Below are positions 20,701 to 31,900 of a stretch of 37,629 nucleotides of DNA, one piece after another. The notes beneath the pieces are model-generated. The model made no database searches and was not told the DNA's origin. It worked only from the letters and a program-made list of their open reading frames with translations. The stretch's first letter is position 1, and every line of letters begins with the position of its first letter. The position numbers and the translations under genes are program-made. Origin of the DNA: Reticulitermes lucifugus (lineage: Eukaryota > Arthropoda > Insecta > Blattodea > Rhinotermitidae); the NCBI GenBank assembly GCA_026260175.1, contig JAKCWW010002436.1:19801-57429 (forward strand), given 5' to 3'.

Positions 20701-23700
20701 TCTGAAGAGGGATGGTGTATGTGCAGCAAGCCTCCCAACTACAATGGCCATTATAGCAGGATTCCTTGTGCAAAACACACTAAAGTAAGTAGAAATATTG
20801 GAGGAGCAACGATGTACTCCATATTTGAGTACATCTTTTTCCAAACGCATTCTTCAAGACTAACATATTGCTAACATATTGTAGATACAAATCATTTTTG
20901 CATATACAGACACATTGCTGCAAATGTGTTTGAAATAAGTTCAAATGGAAGTTTGACTGAATGAGATAATTTATGGCATGTACTAATTTTTTGTAAGGTG
21001 AGATTTTGTGGGAAAAATTCAACATGACCTTCATGTGAAACAGCTGTTTTGTGAACCAAAATTAAACTTGATTGAAAGTTTTTAGTGTAAACAAAATTTC
21101 ACTGAAAGCTGTCTGTACTTCACGTTATATAAAGAACACACAATTTTATTACGTGATCAAATTTCTGTCTTTTACTTTGAAACAACAATTCCAAATATTT
21201 GGAATCAAAGTGCTTACAAAAATATTTGTACCTAGGAGAGATAAAGTGAGAGGGGGAGTGGAGGAACTGCATAAAAGAAAGTTCATGCAAGTTTTGAAGC
21301 TTTTATTACAGACAAAGGCACTATCAGTCTCTCTAATTATTCGCTATGTGATTCTTTTAGTACAATCATTGACTGTGGTGGAGACAGCCTTTTTTTAAAA
21401 TGTTGGTATTCTGCAGAGTTTCAATATGACTGAGAACACAGAATAATTCTTGGGTATGTGCTTCATGATTTATACAACATACCTAGTATTGTTGAGATAA
21501 AGAACTGAAATTAACAACAGGCTGCAGTTCCTATGTCAAAAACAGTAAGAGCATGCAGAATTGAAAAGCTTCTTGGAAAGTGCCCACTTAGTTTACTAAG
21601 AAGGAGTTGGAAGTATTCCTTTTTGAGTATTACAGGGATTTCTTTTTATCAGCAAACTGCTTGCTGTAGAGGGGATGACATTGTTGCTGCATGGTGATCA
21701 TTGCTGCCAAACACTGTGCATTGCTGCCCTGCAATAAAAAATACTCTCTGTCGATTCAGAAATCAAATTTAAATTATTTTAGTGCCCTGCATTATTCACA
21801 AAGATCTGCTAATGTGGATAACTGGAATTTCATCAGATATAAAACTGAGAGTATAAGAGACTTAAATTCTTCATGAAGGCGCCTTCCTCTCCTATTTACA
21901 AACGTACATGTGCATGTGCGCACACACACAGAGCCATATTCTTATTTTTCAAGTTTAGCCATATCTGTTGCTGTAAAATAAAACTGAAGCTGACACATGA
22001 TACAGATCTTTTGAGATGTTCATTGAACAAAACATTTCTGACTGTATATTCTTATAAATTTTTGTTTATAGGTATCTGCTAGGATTTGGTCAGGTGTCTT
22101 ATTACTTAGGATACAGTGCTTTGACTGACTTCTTTCCAACAATGCATCTGCGGCCAAACCCGGCTTGTGGTGATAATTTTTGTCAGCAGCGGCAGGCTGA
22201 TGTTAAAGCTCGGCCTCCAAAAGAACAGGAATCTGTAAAGGATAGCAGTTTGGATGATAAGAAAGTTACTCATGAAGATAATGAATGGGGTATGTGGAGT
22301 TCCAATTAATTATTATATATCATATACAACCATGCATTACATCAGCAGTGCAGCACTCTCTGTCTCCTGCTCGTGAGGTAATATATTTAAAAACAGGCAG
22401 CCACAAAGAAATTCTAAGCTAACAAAAGCCCTAGTGAACAGATTAAAGGTAAAGATCCCCTGACTTCTAAGCAGCATGAAGGTCAAAGTCCATGCATTTC
22501 GACTACAGCACTAGATAGTTGCAAGCAGTCATTTTCACATACTGCTGCTCTAATGGGGAAAGATCTTCCATTAGTAATTGTACAGGAGACTGGACATGGT
22601 GGCTGTAAGAAATCCTGCTCTGCCAGAAGATGGATTCTGGTTGTACAGGTCATGGCCAGTGAACCTGCTGATGAATGTGTCCTGCTTCCAGCAAGTAGAA
22701 ATGGTGAACATTATGCTTTATGCGCCTTTGTATTGTGCAAGATTTCAGGCTTCCACCATGGTGTAGTCAAGGTCTTCGCTCTTCTGGGATGTTGCACAAT
22801 GCTGGATTGTATTGTTATGACAGTTAAACCATGATGAAATGGCCTGGACATACAGCATATAGATGATGTTAAAGTACATATTAAGTAACAAGTGTGTTAC
22901 CGAATAGAATGAAAGTGTTTACCTGAGAAAAGCAAATGTTCAGTTTAGTGATCTTCAGATATGCCAACAGTGAGAAGTCCATTTTCACTAACTGAAAAAG
23001 ACATGTAATATGTATGAATTATGACAATCATGTATACAGCTGCTTCAGTTTTCATGCAGATCTCCCAAGACGTCTTCAGTTAGTGAGGCTGTGCTTGTAA
23101 ACTGTCCTGGATTAGTAATGTGTTATTGCTTAAATATGCAGTAGTTAAATTGGTGTTCATTATAATAAACCTCTAAATTCTCTTTTGCCTAAATAACTGT
23201 ATTCAGAATTGTATTCTTATTCTTAGAGTAAGATACAGCTTTCTGCAGAGTTAGTGTAGCATAACAAATGTTTTCTGTATTAATATTTTCAATTTACTGT
23301 TAATTTCCGCATGTCATTCTCTAGTTACATTAGAGAATTGTAATGTCAGTTGTGAATGACTAGTATAGTAGGACTGCATACATACATACATATATACATT
23401 CCATGGATCCATAATTTTGTCACAAGACAAGAGGATGTGGAATAAGTCATAACATACAAAATGTACATTGCAAAATGCTTTAAACATTCTATGTGCAGTC
23501 TATTCTATTTGCATAATGGCCCTGGCTTTAGATTCAGGCAATGTTAATGAGCCTGGGTTGGTATCATGCGAGTCAAGAACTTTTGTGAAATCTTGTGCGC
23601 ATAGCTCAGAACTTACATAGGTGGTGTAATCACATGACTGGGGTAGGAGGAAAGCGGCTTTCTTTTAACATCACACTACAAGACTGAATCTGAACAACTG

Positions 23701-24171
23701 GTTTCCCATGTACTCTTGCTACAGTGAGACCTACAACTGCTCATTTTGTCATGTATAATCCTTACGTGTCGTAATATTAAGCAATACACAACAATGAGCA
23801 AAGCTGATCTCCACTATTTCAGTTTGCAGTGAACTATACCCTTACTGAAAATGCTGGTGAGACTCACATTGAAGGTTGCCAAGCAGAATGAGAGGGACAT
23901 TTTGATTGTAAGTGACTTGTACTATTAAAACATTCTCTACACTATCTGAGCTGTCTTCTTGTGTTAATGTGCCTGTACAGGTATCTGTCTGGTAGATGAG
24001 ACAGATCCCCAGGAGCTGCAGGCAGATGAGAACTTGGGTGAAGGACTGGTGCCAGGTGTGAAGGCAGCATACAGTATTCCAGCTCCAGCTGCTTCAGAAG
24101 CAAGGACAAATGAAGTTGACACATCAGGGGCCAGCCTAGATGATCTAATGGCACAGATGAAGGCAATGTGA
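14714..24171 (+). CDS. UBA5: UFM1-activating enzyme E1 (UBA5)
   Basis: UBA5 adenylates UFM1, forms a thioester with it and passes it to the E2 UFC1. Coding exons are 14714-14859, 15669-15804, 17300-17496, 18145-18331, 20657-20784, 22072-22289 and 23981-24171. All have GT-AG borders and matching phases, giving 1203 nt and 400 aa (human 404). Visible parts are the nucleotide-binding GVGGVGS (75-81), [12 protein letters not shown] (99-110), zinc cysteine pairs C220/C223 and C297/C302, and catalytic Cys244 in [13 protein letters not shown]. The EDNEWGICLV segment (W337-V342) matches the UFM1/LIR-interacting motif, and [12 protein letters not shown] at the C-terminus matches the UFC1-binding tail. 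The start is supported by an in-frame TGA at 14705-14707 and A at -3. All catalytic residues are present and no disruption is seen. A gap of 50 N lies in intron 2 only. Confidence 0.97.
15905..16130 (+). repeat. tRNA-derived SINE (family S1), copy in UBA5 intron 2
   Basis: It shares the S1 order with 3333-3600: 'ggttttgaacaccagtggggg' in the B-box position, 'acacccatcagactggcccc', 'acccagcctcctgt', 'tttcctgggggtaga' and 'gcctggggcatgg'. It is diverged, with no tail recognised. It lies in the same orientation as the gene. Confidence 0.6.
16230..16259. repeat. 15-bp perfect tandem duplication
   Basis: CTCAGAATTATATTT occurs twice head to tail in UBA5 intron 2. Confidence 0.9.
16594..16660 (+). 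mobile_element. hAT-like transposon end fragment
   Basis: The sequence begins CAGGCCTATCAAACATGCAG, then CCCGTGAGCCACATGTGGCCC. It resembles the 'CAGGGGTGTCAAAC...GCGGCCCGCGAGCC...GTGGCCC' ends of hAT elements. The other terminus and an 8-bp target duplication were not found, so only one end is called. It lies in UBA5 intron 2. Confidence 0.4.
16938..17127 (+). repeat. tRNA-Leu-like SINE (family S2) interrupted by assembly gap
   Basis: The head contains GTGCGGTCTAAGGCG (A-box region, as in tRNA-Leu) and GTGGGTTCGAATCCC (B box). Then come 50 N, then a tail 'aaacctcaacgaaacgagga' matching the 3' part of the copy at 19955-20185, ending in an A-rich run. It is a SINE and not a functional tRNA gene. 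Confidence 0.8.
17011..17060. other. Assembly gap (50 N)
   Basis: Run of exactly 50 N inside the S2 SINE in UBA5 intron 2. By comparison with the intact copy (20000-20117) the missing sequence should be about 118 bp, so 50 is probably a placeholder length. Confidence 0.95.
18820..19026. repeat. Foldback repeat C in UBA5 intron 4
   Basis: Imperfect palindrome centred near 18923. The outer arms (18838-18878 and 18969-19010) are near-perfect complements, including 'ggactttttccattatcac' and 'taaacacaagcaacactca'. The inner parts carry a hammerhead-like motif on each strand. Transcribed in the UBA5 pre-mRNA, it would form a long intronic hairpin. Confidence 0.85.
18872..18916 (-). ncRNA. Hammerhead-like motif, foldback C
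   Basis: On the - strand: AACAC, CUGAAGA (fits CUGANGA), U, stem II GAAAGCA-GGC-UGCUUUC (7 bp), AAAAC instead of GAAAC, ACUGA, then GUGUU pairing with AACAC. The cleavage triplet position lacks the U of NUH, so the match is weaker than in foldbacks A and D. The opposite arm (about 18930-18974, + strand) has CUGAAUA and AAGAC in the same positions. Confidence 0.35.
19955..20185 (+). repeat. tRNA-Leu-like SINE (family S2), second copy
   Basis: The B box GTGGGTTCGAATCCCGCC (about 19985-20002) is preceded by 'ctcgcttactaggat' as in the copy at 16938. The body runs to 'gaagcctcgaacaatgaggc', 'ggcctgggccc' and 'ggggctgtcaagccatt', with an A-rich end. The A-box part is lost or diverged. It lies in UBA5 intron 4. 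Confidence 0.75.
20425..20640 (+). mobile_element. LINE reverse-transcriptase fragment beside UBA5 exon 5
   Basis: In successive frames it reads [39 protein letters not shown] and [13 protein letters not shown]. These correspond in order and spacing to the conserved CLEVN..K..N.S..QNAGQ, NRSFENV.KFKYLG, VTNQN and RRLNSGNACYHSV blocks of an abundant insect non-LTR retrotransposon (from memory). Several frameshifts are present. The fragment ends about 20 nt before the exon 5 acceptor, so the branch point or polypyrimidine tract may be LINE-derived. Confidence 0.6.
21120..21285 (+). mobile_element. LINE fragment downstream of UBA5 exon 5
   Basis: It reads [20 protein letters not shown] and then [19 protein letters not shown]. 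This matches the post-RT region SLTLREEHRLRVFENRVLRK followed by IFGPKRDEVTGGWRKLHNEEL of the same LINE type. The preceding 'tataaagaacacacaatttt' fits the IYKTIILP block. In element order this piece begins almost where the fragment at 20425-20640 ends. It lies in UBA5 intron 5. Confidence 0.6.
22725..22815 (+). repeat. Fragment of a common insect repeat (tentative)
   Basis: It reads [12 protein letters not shown], stop, [17 protein letters not shown], a pattern I recognise as a recurrent noncoding repeat in termite-like genomes (usually ..SSLFWDVTQRRLVV..). The class is unknown. It lies in UBA5 intron 6; the overlapping 93-codon frame (22553-22834) is therefore not a gene. Confidence 0.3.
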
Positions 24172-24352
24172 AATACACATTATGAAGGATGCATGTCGAG
24201 TAAACTTATTTCATGGAGAGTGGAACTGTACTAAACTGTAACTTTCAACATTCCTTTGTAAAATGTTTTATAAGGTTCACTCAAATTAGAATGTGCCAGG
24301 ATGTATACTATGAGATTTTTCTATTTGTGTATAATAGCAGTACTCCAGTAGC

Positions 24353-24358
24353 ATTAAA
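24353..24358 (+). terminator. Candidate UBA5 polyadenylation signal ATTAAA
   Basis: First good poly(A) hexamer (common variant ATTAAA) downstream of the UBA5 stop, about 180 nt away. Confidence 0.5.
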
Positions 24359-24402
24359 GCATTTATCCTGTTGATCTGTTCTGGTACACAATTTTAAAAC
24401 TA

Positions 24403-24475
24403 CAGTAATCCGCCCGTACAAAGCAATCCGTTTAGAGTTTTTGCTTATATGAGGTGCTTCATCTTGCAAACTGAC
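24403..24475 (+). mobile_element. Tigger-like terminal sequence
   Basis: After a TA dinucleotide it reads CAGTAATCCGCCCGTACAAA, then GCAATCCGTTTAGAGTTTTTGC. This resembles the CAGTAATCCCCCGTATAACG start and subterminal region of Tigger-like elements. No matching right end or transposase was found. It lies between the two convergent genes. Confidence 0.4.
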
Positions 24476-24742
24476 CATTCATAGCACCTGCTGGCTGTCA
24501 TCAGTTGCTGAAATCATCTCATATGCACAGATCCTGATCTCAGTGACCCACAAACCTTGGTCAGATAGTAAATATAGAGGACTTAGATTCTTGATTTTAC
24601 AAAATACATGCTTGCAACAAGCACAAAGAGATGGATGCATATCACTTCATTAGTGGGTCTTTTATTGGCAGAGGAAGATATAGCAAAGCAGTGCTGGACA
24701 GAAAATACAGTATTAGTCACCAATCAATTTATATCTATTAAT

Positions 24743-24912
24743 GGAATTGGGCATGATAATGGACAATAATGATAAAGTTTATTGGACCTTTTTCCTTTTT
24801 TATGAAATGTATCTTAGTATTTACTTCTACTACAGGAATTCTGTGTGATAATGGACAACAACATTAAAGTCTGGAGGCCCTTTTTAATTTCTTGTGAAGT
24901 GTATCTACTGAC
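24743..24912. repeat. 92-bp tandem duplication
   Basis: Units start at 24743 and 24835 (GGAATT). They share 'tgataatggacaa', 'aaagt', 'ccttttt' and 'gtatct' in register, about 70 percent identical by eye. Confidence 0.6.
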
Positions 24913-25827
24913 AGATGTCTGACACTTGTGAATTTTTAAAATTGCATATGGTAGCACATTTACTGAACTTGTGGATTCAGAGGGTTAGGAGTTGACAAAG
25001 CTCTGAATTCATAACAAGATCATTGTAGCTATAATCTGTGGATAACTTTCTAGAAGATGACTTCCTTCTATGCTTTGAGACTGAACGCATCATAGGCTGT
25101 AGTCAGCCTTGGGTTTCTGCACCACAAGTCTGCAGATGTGTGTTATGTTGAATGTGCCTATGATAGAGTTACTGACTAATGTTGTCGCTTTCTTTTATTT
25201 AGTGCAATATTCCCTACATTGTACTATAACTTTAATGTACACATACACACATTACAAATATTATAACAGATTCCTTCTGTACCTCTAAATTAAAACAGTC
25301 ACAGCCAATATGTGTGATTGCAAATATGTTACTGTTATACAAAAGGATAGTTACACTTGAAATATGTTAAACAACAACAGATGTGTGGCACACATTTTCA
25401 TACACTTATTTTGGGGGGGGGGGGATGGCTGCACTTCGATCTTCAGTTATTATGTGTTTCAGAAGTGTAGTATTCAAAGGCTGCCAAGTTTGATCCTGAC
25501 CACTGCCACTAACAGCAAGAGGAAAACCAATAAAAAACTGTCCAGCAGTGTATGGGGAGATGAATCAGCCCAATTCACACAGTCTTCAGCAAGAATAATA
25601 TGGCTGTAATAATAGAATCAGGGCAAATTATCCATCCCATTCTTTACAAATTATTAACAAATCATCATCACAAGATAAGCAAGGCTACCATTACTCCTGT
25701 AATAGCAAAAATGGACAATGGACCAATAATGAATGTGCTTATTTATAAAATAAACTGTAGTAGCCTTAAAAATACAGATGTTAATAACACTGCATGTGGT
25801 GTTTAATTTTGTTTGTAAATACAGGTT

Positions 25828-25833
25828 TTTATT
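25828..25833 (-). terminator. Candidate TMEM41A polyadenylation signal AATAAA
   Basis: Canonical AATAAA on the - strand about 72 nt beyond the TMEM41A stop codon. Confidence 0.6.
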
Positions 25834-25904
25834 CATACAAGTTACACGATTCAATGTAATGTTGGATGGCATCTTACACTGTCAGTAGCCCAGTACTGTC
25901 TGCT

Positions 25905-28900
25905 TCATGTTTTAGTATATGCATCAACACTCCTAAGATACAGACCAGGTACCAGAGCAACACAAGCCATTACTGCAAGTTTTATTAATGTGTCCACCTT
26001 AATAAGCTCATTCACAGATGTAAGAGAACCTAAGATCTCTCCTGCTTGAACTGTTAAGAAGTTGTACGGCATCAAACCTGTAGAGCACAAAATGTGAATA
26101 AGAATGACATTTTTAAAGAAAAAAAATGGTAGCATAAATACTCATAGAGCTTAATTTGTCATAAGATCCAGGCATATCTATGAAGTAGGAACCTTTTGCA
26201 CATTCACAGAAAATGTATTTACAACAGCACACATACACATAATACTTCAAACAATAGCATATATCCACTTTTTTCCAAAAATATGTGTATTTCAAACCAT
26301 TATCATGCACAACAAAGTTTTGCAAATCTACAGGTTACTAGTTTTGGCTATCCAATTAAACCATCATCAGACCTACTCGATATCAAGAGCTATACAAAAA
26401 ACATATACCTTCACGTAGGATTGAGATCTCATTCCCTTACAATGTATGTCATGAAAACTCGTGTTAAAATATAATGAAGTTGTGTAAAATCATGAGTATA
26501 AAAACTGTATTTTTAAATAAAGATGGTAGGCAGTTTATAATTGATACATAAGGCACACTTCAATCTTTTATTTTACCCATCACTGGAACCATCAGTTTAT
26601 ATGAAGGTGAGTTAACCCAATGTTTATTACAGTTCTAATTTAATATGTGTAATATTCCATGATTTTTCTAAAATAGTAATTATCTTCTTCCTATTAGTTT
26701 CTTTTGGGCCTTGGGGTCTGTAAATATAGAATTTAATGAATTGAAATTAGTTTAAGAAGTTTTTAATCAATTTTAGTAAAGAATTTTAATAAGAGATTAC
26801 AGCTTGTTTTTATAGCTATGGAAGCTCTCTGAAAGTAGTAACCTGTATATTTGTAAAATTTTGTTGTGTATGATGGTGGTTTGGAATACATATATTTGAC
26901 TGAAGCACAACAGGGATGTTTCACCTAAGGATTTTTAAAAAATGCCAACATGTTCATAATTCATACTCTGTGGAAAAGTATGAAAAGAGGATGTGGACAA
27001 TGGGCATAGGTTAACATACACACTAAATCACTGCTTTATAAAGATAGGAATTTTTGAAAAACTATACTTTTTTGAAGTATCTTAATACATAACCATCAAA
27101 CTGTGAAATATTTGGGACATGGTACTTAAGTACTTGGCACTACAGTCAGACCATCAAAAGAATTAACATACTTCCACTTACCTATCTGTCTAACAGGCAG
27201 CTCCCCTCCCTGTGCCTTTTCCAATTCTTGCCAATTACCTGGCATCTTGTTCACACACTTTTTGTTATTAGTTTCATTTGTATTTAATCTTGTTTACATG
27301 TAGTCTTTTTAGTAAAATTTTTAAGCCACAATAACTGTGTCAGTTTCTTAGTTTAACATTTAATGTCACACTGCTCACAAAGGGGGAAAGTTGCAAAATT
27401 AGACTAAGAGGCCATATTTCCACTTACAAATCATATCATTTGACTCTTTTAAAATAAATGTATTATAGTACTTGCTATAAAATTTACTATATTTTACTGA
27501 AGTACATGATGAACAATTGCAACACTGAATAATAATGAAGTAAATGGCTCCTCTCTCCTCAGGCAGCAAGTTGTTAACAGTGAATGGCCAGTAGCTGGTT
27601 TGAACCCTCACTACATGTATTCATTCTTTTCCTGACCTGACTGTACAGGAAGTGAGTTATCAGTTTCAGACACTGGCAGACTTTAAGCCCAGGGAAAAAA
27701 TGCCCAGTACTTATATAAAAGGGAGTCTGGGTGGGCCCTTGAGCCTTTCTGGATGTGGTACATGGCTCTCATGATACAAGCAACTGTCTTGACTTACATT
27801 TAAAAGATAGTTGAAAGCTTAGTAAATAAGAAAAGAAAGGTATTTATTTTCTTATTTACTAAGCCAATACATATATTGTACTTACATATTCATTATAGAT
27901 TTGGAGCTTTTATCTTGCCCTCTTTCTATTAGCTTCATGGAGTTTAAAAAGTAAGTACAATTCTACAAATTGTCATATATGCAATAATGAAACTTGGTCT
28001 TAATAGTATAAATAAAAATTACAGGTATTTCTGAAGAAACTTATGGATAAAAGAGAGCTGAACAAACAGGAATGAAGAAAAACTTACACAGCTTCATACC
28101 TTCATAGTTTGTATTCTCCAACAAGTGCTTTTTGGGGTGAATGGGAGATTGAAATGGGCCAGACATGCAGCATGTAAGCAGAAAACAAATGCATACAAAA
28201 TATGGATTGGAAAACTGCATGGATATAAACCAGTTGGAGGAACATGTCTCACATGGAAGGATAATATTAAAAAGTTTTGAAATAAATTGTTTGGTTTCAA
28301 CTACTTGAAAATGGAGTCCAGTGGTGAATCTATTAAGTTCCATTACAACATGGGATGTCTGGAGCAGCTGAGTAGTTTTCTGAAGGAGATCCTGTACCTT
28401 GCCATTAGTATACATGATGTCCCATGATTTATTAGCACCATCATGTTTTTGCACACTTCAGCTCTGGTGAGTGAAAAGTATGTGGAATGATGATTGGCAG
28501 GACAAAACCTAATAACTCTGAGAGAAACCTGCACCGCTGTCACTCTGTCCACCGTACATCCAACACGGACAGCCATGGAAATGAGCTCAGGTGTCTGCTA
28601 TAAAAAGCCAGAACCTAAATACCTGAGCTATGGCACAGCTAGAATAAAACACGAATAATTAAAGTAATTATAAATGTTCATATAAGAGGCTTGGAGCTGA
28701 TTTACTATACCTAGCACTACAGTTATGAAGAATGTTTTGACTGGTACATCCAGTAAAGGGCAAGACAAGTTGATGAGCCAATTTGGGGACACGGGGAACA
28801 TCCTCAAAAAGAGCAGGTAGTATAATAATCTGTGCTGGTTCCTTGTAACCTGCAACACATAAGCAAGCACTGTTCCAAACTGAAGAACCACATGAATTGC

Positions 28901-31900
28901 CAGCACTCTTTGACTGGACTTTTACAACAAAACATACATATATATCATTTTACTTATTACAGCTATTCATTTAGTTCATTTTCTTCCCACATTTTAAATT
29001 TTGTTGAAGAACTGACTATCCTAAACAATTTGAATGCCACTACTGCTGTGCCCAGTTGCAAGCAGAACAAGAATGTTATATTTATGAGCAGACAATAAGA
29101 ACTAGAATTAAAGTTTTATAAATAAATATACACCATCAGAAAACATGCGCGTGCACACACAACAATTCATGACCTTTCTGGTCCACTGACAAACTAGCTC
29201 CTTCAAACAGGCCAACCAGATTAAGACCCTTCTGCCCCCTTTTGACCTCACAGATGAAAACAAACCCATTTTTGTCTAGCATTAAACCTGTCACTCATCT
29301 TTTCACTGTTCTGTTTATTGTTCTTTTACATGTCACTCTTAACGCGGGCCATATTTTACAAAATGTCTGGCCATAATGCATATTTTGCAAGAGTACTGAA
29401 AGTGAATGCTCTTTGTTCAACAAAATCTCAAAAGCGTGCTGAGACCATCTGAGATCCAAGTGTAATAAGAGGTGATTAATAAAGTCAGTGCCCATTCCGG
29501 ATACACAGTTATCAGTGGCAACTAGATAGCTAGTATCAGCTATGAAGCGCACACACAGAACCCACACACAATGCACAAAGTTTGTATACTCCTGTGCTCT
29601 GAGACATAATAAATCTGTCTCTCTGTAAATTGTAAGTATCACTAATGTCATCCAGGCCAGAAAAGACATTTCAAGGAGCAAAATCCATTGTGACAGTATA
29701 ACAACAGTTTTAAGCACAAGTACAGGAGGGGACCACCAAGTAAACCATTGAACTTGTGGTATAAAAATTTTGTGAACAATGGTTGTGTACATAAAGGATA
29801 AAGTACTGACAGACTTCTGAGTGAAGAGCATACTGAAAACACTGTACAATCATTTTCTTGTCTGGGGGTTTATTAAGGAAAATTTCTATATTCTTCTATT
29901 TCGTATGACACTAGGATGGCTCAGGACGTGACTCACAGAGGTCTGTGCAACAGGTGACCATAATATTCTCTAAAACATGTGGCAGGGGGATGAATTGAAT
30001 ATCAGTTTGACATTACTTGAAGACTTGTGATGCTTGGAGAGAACTTTATTAGTCCTTGATTAACAACTTCAGAGCTGATCTTTCAGATGGTTTATATCTC
30101 TTCACAAGACATTAAATGTGTTCTGAGTAATGAAAGATAATAATTGTAATGATCATTTGCAGACATCCTCTATAATCATTAGAAACAAGACTGACATTTG
30201 CACAGACAAATGCATTTCACATACACTATTCATGAAATCCATTTTGATATTTGATACTTATCATCTCAAAAATAAAACGGTGTAAGAAAATGTTCACTGT
30301 TATCCATGGATACATAAATTATTTAACAATGCTGTACAAACTGCAAGGATATGTACCAGTGAATGAGGTAAGAGGATGATTATGTCCAATGAATCTGAAT
30401 AAATGGAGGTGGTCATGACCTCTTTTGACTTTTGATACAAACATAATGTGTTCTTAAATACATCTAAAGAAAGGTTTAGGCCTTAATGTAAAGCAAATTG
30501 ATATTCAACCTTATATGTGGGACGTTCAAATTTAAACGAGAATTCGTTTAAATTTGAACGGCCTATGTAATACCAACTGGATCAAAATTGAATTAAGTTC
30601 TTAAATACTGAGAACTCAAAAAGTACCAAATTTTGTCAAATATGTATTGTTATGAAACTTGCTTAAGAGCTGCAGAAACAGGGACATACAAATGCTGAAC
30701 ATGTATTGCACATACCTTTTCTTGCAGCATCTTCATCTTATTCGGAATGTAATATTCAATAACATCTTTGCCAAGCCAGAATGACCACAGGTAGCAACAT
30801 GTAGCACCAATGCCAGTTAAGAAACAAGCCAAAGGGAAGCCTACACGTATTCCAAAGAGTGCTCCAGCAAGGACATTCTACAAATCGAAAACACAGTTAT
30901 GGTAATTTGTCTGTTAGTTACTACATTTTTACTTTCAATATTTTTGCTGCAAAATGTACAGAGATTAAGAAAGCTGATTAAAAAACATGTGGTAATATAC
31001 AATGATGAGGTATGGACATGGGGCTGACAGAGCTAAAGAAGAATGGGAGCAGCAAAAACAAGAACCTTTAAGACCGATAGATATGCAGTCAGACAAAATG
31101 AAAAGCAATCCTGAAATATGAACTGCTATTACTGAAGATATTACTACACACAGGAAGAGATGGGAATGATCATGCAGACAGATTCCACGAAGGCAGGTGG
31201 ACAAAGACAGCATGCAGTCATAAACATACATGGGAATGAATAAAAGAAAAGACAAAAGGGATGCTGGAAAGAAGACTTTGAGGCTGACAAATGAACTTGC
31301 TGAATCCATAAAGACAAGACTAATCTAGTGAAGAATCTGGTATTCTGGATGACATGATTAGACATGGCTAGCATGATACAGTACATAGAACATATACTTG
31401 CCAGTAGTGCAGAACCAGGAATGATGAATGTCTGTTTGTAGATATACGCACTACAAAATAATGTGAAGACATACATCCAGTTCCTGTCTTTGTACAGCAT
31501 CAGGATTTTGGCTAAATGCTGCAGGTCTTCAAGATTATGAGGGAAATGTAGATTAGGCTGCAAGAAAATCAGTAACAGAATAGTCACAAGTAGCAATAGC
31601 AATTAAAATAAAACAAGTAATATACCCATTTTATTACAATCCACTGATCCATTTCAAATAAGTTACTTTATGTATTTACTTATCTGTAATGTATTTAACA
31701 GTTATGTCAGTAGCTCAGCCTGTATAATGTAAAATAATTGGATGATAGTGAATAATCAGCTGGAAAGAATGTGGAAGGAGGCAATTTAATTTAAGGTACT
31801 AACCTGGCAATTTGCCTAGAGGTACTGAAGAAAACAAAAAAAGACCTCAGTCAAGATAGTTGTACCATCTGTGTTTTGAACTGCATACCTCTCAAATACA

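Larger units (their letters stand above)
24476..25904. other. Region between convergent genes
   Basis: Apart from the tandem duplication at 24743-24912, the 3' flank of TMEM41A and a homopolymer of about 13 G near 25410, nothing was recognised. Confidence 0.5.

Noticed and set aside
22553..22834. 93-codon and 62-codon open frames as a gene
   Set aside because: They lie in UBA5 intron 6 and overlap a repeat-like sequence (SSLFWDVAQ) with a stop in the matching frame.
30965..31309. 114-codon - strand frame as a membrane protein
   Set aside because: Its hydrophobicity comes from reading purine-rich intron sequence in antisense; no domain and no conserved start.
31144..31602. 152-codon - strand frame as an independent gene
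   Set aside because: It is TMEM41A exon 2 read through into both flanking introns; splice sites at 31557 and 31402 explain the conserved part.
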